A DNA stretch of 5,023 bases from assembly GCA_007126175.1 (NCBI GenBank), contig SLBU01000002.1:1-5023 (forward strand). The letters are read 5' to 3'. Made by a program: the position numbers and the translations under genes. Source of the stretch: Kiritimatiellia bacterium (GTDB lineage: Bacteria > Verrucomicrobiota > Kiritimatiellia > UBA8416). This document shows, piece after piece, positions 1 through 5,023 of the stretch; the first letter of the stretch is position 1; every line of letters starts with the position of its first letter. The notes beneath the pieces were generated by a model that saw only the letters and a program-made list of their open reading frames with translations, was not told the origin of the DNA and did no database searches.

Positions 1-1580
1 CAGAAGATCGTCTTCGCCGCGACTTCCCGCACCTAGGCATACCCTTTGCGCCGGCGGCACGCAAAACCCGCGCATCCCAGCTCGCTAGCGAAGCCGAGGC
101 AGAATTACGGCCCCTTCTGGATATTCTCCAGCACTTGCAGACGATTGCAGCAAAGCATGCCGGCACACGAGACGAGTCCACAATCCGACAGATGCTGGAT
201 ACGGTAGCCTCCGAAAAAGGGTTTTCGGGCAGCCCGGTTCCTCTCCTGGAGGCCCTGCGCGAAATGCATGAGACCGGCGGGGATCTCGACACGGTTGCCA
301 GTGCCGTCTTATATGCCACATCCTTGCGCCAGAAAGCGCGCGCCCAAAATCAACCATTCCGGTATGGGCATGAATACCGGTTTGTATTCGTCAATTATCA
401 CGAATCCCTCCAGGCCTTGCGCCCATTCGCTCCGGCAGAACTGTTTTTGGCCGACTTACCTGTCGCCGCCTTCCCAGCCTTGGAACAGGACATTGCGGAT
501 CTGCATACACAGGGGATCTACACGGCACGCTTTGAAGATCACCACCCCTATGACCCAAGGCGGGAAACGGCACTCAAGCAGCTTGTCACCGACGGCAAAC
601 TCGGTACCCTCTGGCTATCCGGACCGAGACAAGGCGATGAAAGCGCCGCAGAAGATCTCAAATGTGCCGCCGACATGGTATTTGAAAGCTGTGTGTCCGG
701 TAGCCCAGCCGAAACAGAGGGTGCCAGGCGCTTACGGCAAGCCGCGCATGGCGAGGATTTTGTCACCAACCGGACAACGCTGGGAATACGACTGACCGAT
801 CTCATCAAAGGCGGTATTTGTAAAGTGGAACTTGCCCAAATCCTGCTCGCGTCCATGGACGGCGATGATGCGATGGATCGTCTGCAACGCCGCGGGTGGG
901 CTGCCCTGCCGGCGCTTTGGCGCAGTACGCTCGATAGTACTGCCGAACATATTCTCGAAAATGCCGTCATGCTACGGCTGGAAAATGGAGGCCCCCGGAT
1001 CATTTGCGCCAAGGCGGTTCATGCCGAGCCGGGCATGCCCAAACTACCCACCGGCAAGGCCATCGAATTCTTGTCACGCGCCTTTCCCGATGCACAGTAC
1101 GCGTTCTATTGCTTCGGTTCCTCCCTCATGGTGGCACGACGCCTCGATCATGCTGACACCACCCTGAACCTAGGCAGCATCATGCCCCGCATCGGAACCG
1201 AGACTGATGGCGGCCATGCGGGTGCCGCCGTTTGCCGTCCCGACGCTAACCCCCGCTTTCCGCAACGCCTTCTAGGCCATATTTCAGATGCGAATTTCGT
1301 CAGCTTCGCGCGCTATCTGGGCGCACGCCTTTCCGAAGCCGGTTACCCCGTTGCCAGCGTCCACAACCTTTCCCGCTCCGGCCGGGCTCGCTGGACCAGC
1401 GGCAGCCAAAAACTGATCTGGATCGTGGCAGCATCCTTTCTCATCGGCCTGGGACTCATCCTCTTTGCCCCCCCTTTCCGTCCTGCCAATGTTCGCGCAA
1501 GCAATGAAGACTTCCTGCCACAAATCGACATCACCGATGACGATACCCCGGAAGACATTCCAACCAGGGAGCCCCTATGA
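1..1580 (+). CDS. Divergent DHH/DHHA1-family phosphoesterase with C-terminal membrane anchor (5' partial)
   Basis: The frame is open from the left edge with no stop and no ATG or GTG before 192, so the true start is probably outside the window. A TTG at 135 is the first possible start but has no clear ribosome site. Residues are numbered from that TTG. Seen: HETGGDLDTVASA (45-57) resembles DHH motif I, LFLADLP (103-109) fits the motif II aspartate, and FEDHHPYD (133-140) is the DHH signature. NLGSIMPRIG followed by DGGHAGAAV (358-366) matches the GGH glycine loop of DHHA1. One hydrophobic segment (426-448), preceded by arginines and followed by an acidic tail of about 30 residues, predicts a cytoplasmic enzyme tied to the inner membrane. 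Known for the superfamily: Mn-dependent hydrolysis of short oligonucleotides, pAp, cyclic dinucleotides or polyphosphate. The substrate here is unknown. The motif I DG is replaced by DT. The stop overlaps the ComEC start, so co-translation is likely. Confidence 0.72.
   Translation, partial: EDRLRRDFPHLGIPFAPAARKTRASQLASEAEAELRPLLDILQHLQTIAAKHAGTRDESTIRQMLDTVASEKGFSGSPVPLLEALREMHETGGDLDTVASAVLYATSLRQKARAQNQPFRYGHEYRFVFVNYHESLQALRPFAPAELFLADLPVAAFPALEQDIADLHTQGIYTARFEDHHPYDPRRETALKQLVTDGKLGTLWLSGPRQGDESAAEDLKCAADMVFESCVSGSPAETEGARRLRQAAHGEDFVTNRTTLGIRLTDLIKGGICKVELAQILLASMDGDDAMDRLQRRGWAALPALWRSTLDSTAEHILENAVMLRLENGGPRIICAKAVHAEPGMPKLPTGKAIEFLSRAFPDAQYAFYCFGSSLMVARRLDHADTTLNLGSIMPRIGTETDGGHAGAAVCRPDANPRFPQRLLGHISDANFVSFARYLGARLSEAGYPVASVHNLSRSGRARWTSGSQKLIWIVAASFLIGLGLILFAPPFRPANVRASNEDFLPQIDITDDDTPEDIPTREPL
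1566..1571 (+). promoter_or_regulatory. Ribosome binding site for the ComEC-family gene
   Basis: AGGGAG lies five bases before the ATG at 1577, inside the last codons of the phosphoesterase gene. This fixes the ComEC start and, with the ATGA overlap at 1577-1580, points to translational coupling or re-initiation. Confidence 0.75.
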
Positions 1581-4420
1581 CTGCATATCGTTTCACGGGT
1601 ATTGCAGCCGGGCTCGTAGCCGGCATCGTACTGGCCGCACACACCGCCGTCATCCTGCCATTTGCCTTGCTGGCAATACTCTTTGCAACGGGCATCGCCC
1701 TGCTGGCAGCCGGCTGGCTCGCCGAACGGCGTTGGGTAGAATGGCCCCGCTCCATCGTTTTTCTGGCAGCACTCGCCGTCTCTCTGCCCATGGGCTACCA
1801 CCGCACGCAACAGGTACGCGAACCAGCCCACCCGATGGCCCTGCGGGTGCGCCTGGCTACCTTCGAGGGCGGGGAGCGACTCACCCTCCGAGGGACCATC
1901 GCCACCGAGCCCGAATGGCGCGGGCGCGGACAAGTAGACATCACCTTGCGCGTGCGCAAACTCCGGCTTGCAAATGCCGAGGCCGATGATTGGACCCCCG
2001 TGCAGCATGGAAACGTACTGGTTCGCGTGTTTGCCTACCGCTCCAATCGACCCGAAACACTCGACCGCCTATACCGCCTGGCAATGCCCGCAGCCTATGG
2101 AAATGAAATCGAAGTCACAGCCACCTATCAACCCAGTGAACCACCACGCAACCCGCACGCCTTCGATTATGCTGCCTTCTTGCGACAAAACGGCATTGAA
2201 ACCAGAATGCGCGCGCATATTGCCCACGTACAACTGCTCGAAGAGAAACGTGGCAATCCCCTCACGGCACTTGCGCTGCGGGCCAAGACCGACTTTCTCG
2301 AAACCTTCAAGCGCAGCGTACGCGCGCCCGCTAGCCGCATTGCCGCAGCGGCCACTTTGGGGGCCCGTCGATCGGTGGAACGCATTGACTATCGTGGACA
2401 CGATATCGCCGAAATGTTCCGGCATGCCGGCGTCGGACACGTACTGGCGGTCTCCGGGCTGCACGTCAGCGTCATCGCCGTGCTCTTGTTCGCCCTCTTC
2501 CGCATGACGGGGGCCTCCCCGCGCATTTTCGTCCCACCTCTCATTTTCTTTCTCATTCTCTTTGCCCTCCTCACGGGGGCGCGCCCATCGAGTGTTCGGG
2601 CCGTCGTCATGAACAGCGTGATTTTATTCACAATCGCCTACTTCCGCTGCAATCTGCGAACGGCCACCGCAATTGGACTCTCGGCCTCGGCGTTCGTAAT
2701 TCTCCTCAACAACCCTCTGCTGTTATTTGCACCCAGCTTCTTGCTTTCCTATGGCGCCGTCCTTTCCCTGATTGTGCTGGCCCCCCCCTTCGATCGTTTT
2801 CTGTGTACCCTGCGTGGCTTCTCGGCTCTGTTGTTTTTACTATGGTTCGCAGCCTTGATCGCGATCGGCGGATGGCGGTTCTATTGGCTCACACGCCCCG
2901 CCAACCTGCTCGCACTGACGGGCATCCTGTGGATACTGACGATGGTCGGCTCCCGCCTCAATAACGCCATGCCGCGTATGTGGAATACGGGGTTTGCCCG
3001 CGTCCACCCGCTACTGCGCATGTTCATTGCGGCCCAACTGGCCATCCAGATTGGCATGATGCTCCCCCTGTCGGCCTGGTTCTTCGGCCGTTTTCCGGTT
3101 GCCGGCATTCTTGTCAACCTCGTGGCCATCCCCACCGTCGGCATCCTGGTGCAATTGGGGATGCTGCTTGGCTTGGTCGGCATGATCCCCGTCATCGGCT
3201 CACTACTCGCACTGCCCTTCGGTGCCGCCACCGCGCTCGTCGGCGAATTCTTTCTTTTGATCGCATTTACGGGAGCCACCCTATTCCCTTTTCCTGCCAC
3301 GCCGCAGCCATCGGTGTTGCAATTGGGCCTATACTATCTTTTCGTGGCCGCCATCCTCATCGCTGAACAGAATCGCCATGCCATCCTGGATCAACTCTAT
3401 CGGCGCACCCAATTCTCCCGACGTGCCATGCGCCCACTCACGATTGCCAGCAGTACCGCAGCCCTGCTCCTCATTGCCCTGCCCTTTCTCCTGCTTCCGC
3501 GCGGCTTGCCCAAAGCCACCCACCTGCAAATTCTGGCCTCCAGCCGCTACCCGATCATCACGATTCATGGAGGGCACCGAGCCGACCTCATCCATGCCGG
3601 CAGCAGCTTTGAAGGGGCCAGCATGCTCTTTGATCACCTGCGGGCCAAAGGTTCCGTTACCGTTGGGCAGGTCTATCTGCCATCCCCCGATCCGCGTGCC
3701 GGCATCGAAGGGACGACCGCACTCGCCACGGTGATGCCAATCCAGCGCGCGATGCTCGCCGTGCACCCTGAAAAAAACCAAAGTTTTACCGAAGCGTTAG
3801 GCGATGCCTATCTCATGCGCACGGCCGCCGAAGGCGTCCCTTGGGCCGTCAACTACAACACCGCATTCGAGGCCTTGCAACATGCGCACCACGCGCACAG
3901 CAATCCGCGTGAACTCGCGCTACTTGCCTCGCCCATCCAACCGGCTTGGAAAAACATACAGATCCGGCCACTACCCACATTTGACGGTACCATTCCCCGC
4001 TTCCTGACCAGTGCCAGAACCCCCATCCTGCAGGCCCATATGCATGGCCTATCATGGATCATCATCAGCGACACCATGCCCGAAGCATTGGCTGTTGCCA
4101 TTGCCGATAAGCCAGAGTGCCAGGTTCTCGTCGTATCGGATATCAGCGCGCGCGCCGCCTACTTTCGTTGGCTGCGCGAGGCCGTTGAACAACTCAATCC
4201 AGATCTATTGATTATAGCGGGCGAAGCGCCCATTGCCTGGAACAATACGCAAGCAGCCTGGTTACAAGAACGCCAGGAGCAAGGCATGCTATGGATCCAG
4301 ACCGGCATCGATGGAGCCGTCACAGGCCATTTTCAGCGCAATGGCACCACCAGCCTGCATACCCACCTAACCAAACGCACATTCACCCTTCTTCCCCCCA
4401 CCTACACGCAAGAAAATTGA
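1577..4420 (+). CDS. comEC: ComEC/Rec2-family competence DNA channel with degenerate metallo-beta-lactamase domain
   Basis: ComEC is the inner-membrane channel that passes single-stranded DNA into the cytoplasm during transformation. Seen, in order: N-terminal membrane helices (about 5-75); an OB-fold/DUF4131-type region (about 85-220) with the typical PRNPHAFDYAAFLRQNGI (190-207); and the Competence domain (about 255-570) with GHVLAVSGLHVS (287-298), TGARPSSVRAVVM (333-345), SFLLSYGAV (387-395) and GRFPVAGILVNLVAIP (504-519). A last helix (about 622-640) is followed by a C-terminal domain (about 645-940) that follows the metallo-beta-lactamase layout: DLIHAGSS, then the strand VGQVYL, and DGAVTG near the end. 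The zinc motif normally like THPDxDHxGG reads PSPDPRAG (702-709), and the usual GHHGS position reads SDISA (854-858), so catalysis is probably lost. At 947 residues it is a long, full-architecture ComEC without truncation or frameshift. It overlaps the upstream gene by four bases. Family is certain; a role in transformation in this organism is inferred. Confidence 0.93.
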   Translation: MTAYRFTGIAAGLVAGIVLAAHTAVILPFALLAILFATGIALLAAGWLAERRWVEWPRSIVFLAALAVSLPMGYHRTQQVREPAHPMALRVRLATFEGGERLTLRGTIATEPEWRGRGQVDITLRVRKLRLANAEADDWTPVQHGNVLVRVFAYRSNRPETLDRLYRLAMPAAYGNEIEVTATYQPSEPPRNPHAFDYAAFLRQNGIETRMRAHIAHVQLLEEKRGNPLTALALRAKTDFLETFKRSVRAPASRIAAAATLGARRSVERIDYRGHDIAEMFRHAGVGHVLAVSGLHVSVIAVLLFALFRMTGASPRIFVPPLIFFLILFALLTGARPSSVRAVVMNSVILFTIAYFRCNLRTATAIGLSASAFVILLNNPLLLFAPSFLLSYGAVLSLIVLAPPFDRFLCTLRGFSALLFLLWFAALIAIGGWRFYWLTRPANLLALTGILWILTMVGSRLNNAMPRMWNTGFARVHPLLRMFIAAQLAIQIGMMLPLSAWFFGRFPVAGILVNLVAIPTVGILVQLGMLLGLVGMIPVIGSLLALPFGAATALVGEFFLLIAFTGATLFPFPATPQPSVLQLGLYYLFVAAILIAEQNRHAILDQLYRRTQFSRRAMRPLTIASSTAALLLIALPFLLLPRGLPKATHLQILASSRYPIITIHGGHRADLIHAGSSFEGASMLFDHLRAKGSVTVGQVYLPSPDPRAGIEGTTALATVMPIQRAMLAVHPEKNQSFTEALGDAYLMRTAAEGVPWAVNYNTAFEALQHAHHAHSNPRELALLASPIQPAWKNIQIRPLPTFDGTIPRFLTSARTPILQAHMHGLSWIIISDTMPEALAVAIADKPECQVLVVSDISARAAYFRWLREAVEQLNPDLLIIAGEAPIAWNNTQAAWLQERQEQGMLWIQTGIDGAVTGHFQRNGTTSLHTHLTKRTFTLLPPTYTQEN
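3509..4396 (+). other. Degenerate metallo-beta-lactamase-like domain of ComEC
   Basis: This is a sub-region of the ComEC gene (residues about 645-940). It keeps the spacing of the usual ComEC nuclease-like domain: a strand with the DTG-like site now reading DLIHAGSS (670-677), a helix FDHLRAKGSV, a strand VGQVYL, the ligand loop, a second core with IIISD (828-832) at the usual GDA position, and the closing DGAVTG (912-917). The histidines and aspartates expected to hold metal are mostly missing. A short His-rich stretch, HAHHAH (769-774), does not sit at a ligand position. The alignment was made by eye. Confidence 0.7.
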
Positions 4421-4428
4421 TGCTTTTC

Positions 4429-4450
4429 TGTAGCGGTGCGGCATCCTACA
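4429..4450. repeat. Imperfect dyad in the comEC-deoB gap
   Basis: TGTAG (4429-4433) and CTACA (4446-4450) are exact inverted copies 12 bases apart, with TGC-G-GCA (4437-4443) close to the centre. The right arm overlaps the TACAAT box, so an operator is possible. The stem is short and there is no T-tract, so it does not look like an intrinsic terminator. Chance occurrence is quite possible. Confidence 0.25.
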
Positions 4451-4452
4451 AT
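4447..4452 (+). promoter_or_regulatory. Candidate -10 box for deoB
   Basis: TACAAT matches the sigma-70 -10 consensus at five of six bases and stands out in an otherwise GC-rich stretch. Six bases separate it from the deoB ATG, so initiation at the usual distance would begin on the A of that ATG, giving a leaderless mRNA. The best -35 at a normal 17-base spacing is weak (TTTTCT, 4424-4429). TTGATG (4417-4422) is a better match but lies 24 bases away, which is too far. Confidence 0.4.
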
Positions 4453-4458
4453 AGCAAC

Positions 4459-5023
4459 ATGATGAAAGCATATTTGATCGTACTAGACTCGGTTGGCATC
4501 GGGGCCGCACCCGATGCCCAGGAATATGGCGACACGGGTGCCAGTACGCTGGCACATACCGCACAACATGCTGGCGGCCTCGCGCTGCCGACCCTGCAAG
4601 CGATGGGGCTCGGCAACATTCCGCCTCTCTCCGACCAGAAGCCCATCGTGGGCGTCGATCCCACCGCCACTCCAACTGCCGCCTACGGTGCCATGCGGGA
4701 ACGCTCCGTCGGCAAGGACACCACCACCGGGCACTGGGAAATCGCCGGCTTGGCATTGCCCCAGGGGCTGGCACTTTTCCCGGCCGGTCCTCCTTCCTTC
4801 CCGCAGGATCTCGTCCAGACCATCGAACAGCATACCGGACGCAAGATCATCGGCAACAAGGCCGCCAGCGGCACGGCAATCATTGACGAACTTGGTGCCG
4901 AACACATGCAAACCGGAGCCTGGATTGCCTACACCAGTGCCGACTCCGTGTTCCAGGTCGCCGCCCACGAGGAGGTCGTACCCCTGGAGGAATTGTATGC
5001 CGCATGTGCCTTTATCCGGGAGC
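4459..5023 (+). CDS. deoB: Phosphopentomutase DeoB (3' partial)
   Basis: DeoB interconverts ribose-1-phosphate and ribose-5-phosphate (and the deoxy forms), linking nucleoside phosphorolysis to central carbon metabolism in the cytoplasm. It belongs to the alkaline-phosphatase superfamily and uses Mn ions. Seen: LIVLDSVGIGAAPDA (6-20), where D10 is the first metal ligand; GDTGASTLAH (24-33); GKDTTTGHWEIAG (85-97), where T88 is by family the phosphorylated threonine; NKAASGTAIIDELG (133-146); and YTSADSVFQVAAHEE (158-172). These begin the cap domain. About 188 residues of the usual roughly 400 are present; the remaining metal ligands lie beyond the edge. The start is one of two tandem ATGs (4459 and 4462), chosen because the family begins a few residues before the first strand. 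No Shine-Dalgarno is visible upstream. It lies 38 bases after the ComEC gene on the same strand and may be read from both that transcript and its own promoter. Confidence 0.96.
   Translation, partial: MMKAYLIVLDSVGIGAAPDAQEYGDTGASTLAHTAQHAGGLALPTLQAMGLGNIPPLSDQKPIVGVDPTATPTAAYGAMRERSVGKDTTTGHWEIAGLALPQGLALFPAGPPSFPQDLVQTIEQHTGRKIIGNKAASGTAIIDELGAEHMQTGAWIAYTSADSVFQVAAHEEVVPLEELYAACAFIRE

Noticed and set aside
135..137. TTG at 135 as the start of the phosphoesterase gene
   Set aside because: The frame is open to the left edge with ordinary protein-like sequence, and no good ribosome site precedes the TTG. A start outside the window is more likely.
234..320. Similarity of the LDTVASAVLYAT stretch to the HD region of RelA/SpoT (ppGpp synthetase/hydrolase)
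   Set aside because: The likeness is limited to one helix. The following ADLP, DHHPY and GGHAGAAV motifs with DHH-like spacing explain the protein better, and no HD pair or synthetase motif follows.
548..1012. Minus-strand open frame inside the phosphoesterase gene
   Set aside because: The product is Ser/Arg/Pro-rich without motifs and lies opposite the motif-bearing + strand gene.
1343..2008. Long open frame on the minus strand crossing the phosphoesterase-ComEC junction
   Set aside because: It runs antisense across two well-supported genes, has low-complexity Gly/Pro/Arg-rich content with no recognisable motif, and is typical of antisense frames in GC-rich DNA.
4421..4458. Intrinsic terminator between the ComEC gene and deoB
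   Set aside because: The only inverted repeat has five-base arms with a 12-base loop and no following T-run.
1..5023. Mobile element, prophage, CRISPR or horizontally acquired island
   Set aside because: There are no transposase or integrase frames, no direct repeat arrays, no terminal repeats, and base composition is even throughout.

Overview
This is a bacterial chromosomal window of moderately high G+C (upper 50s by eye). It is almost fully coding, and all genes read on the + strand. No mobile element, RNA gene, CRISPR array or phage-like segment was seen, and base and codon use look even throughout. The multi-TM ComEC with an OB-fold N-terminus and the DeoB-type phosphopentomutase fit a Gram-negative bacterium. 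The style of the ComEC suggests the Planctomycetes-Verrucomicrobia-Chlamydiae/Kiritimatiellota neighbourhood to me, but this is a weak guess and nothing here fixes the phylum.

Layout. (1) Positions 1-1580 hold the 3' part of a gene whose start lies left of the window. It encodes a divergent DHH/DHHA1 phosphoesterase with a single C-terminal membrane anchor and an acidic tail. (2) Positions 1577-4420 hold a complete 947-residue ComEC/Rec2-family protein. Its ATG overlaps the previous stop as ATGA, and a clear Shine-Dalgarno lies inside the upstream gene. (3) A 38-base gap (4421-4458) contains a TACAAT -10-like box placed so that transcription would start on the next ATG. (4) Positions 4459-5023 hold the 5' half of deoB (phosphopentomutase), cut by the right edge.

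How the genes may work together. ComEC is the inner-membrane channel for single-stranded DNA in natural transformation. In this copy the C-terminal metallo-beta-lactamase-like domain is present by length and landmarks, but its metal-binding motifs are replaced, so it should not be a nuclease. The coupled upstream gene encodes a membrane-tethered phosphoesterase of a superfamily that cleaves short oligonucleotides and (cyclic) dinucleotides. The downstream gene handles (deoxy)ribose phosphates from nucleoside breakdown. A DNA-uptake and nucleotide-salvage module is therefore an attractive hypothesis, but it rests on gene order and motif reading only.
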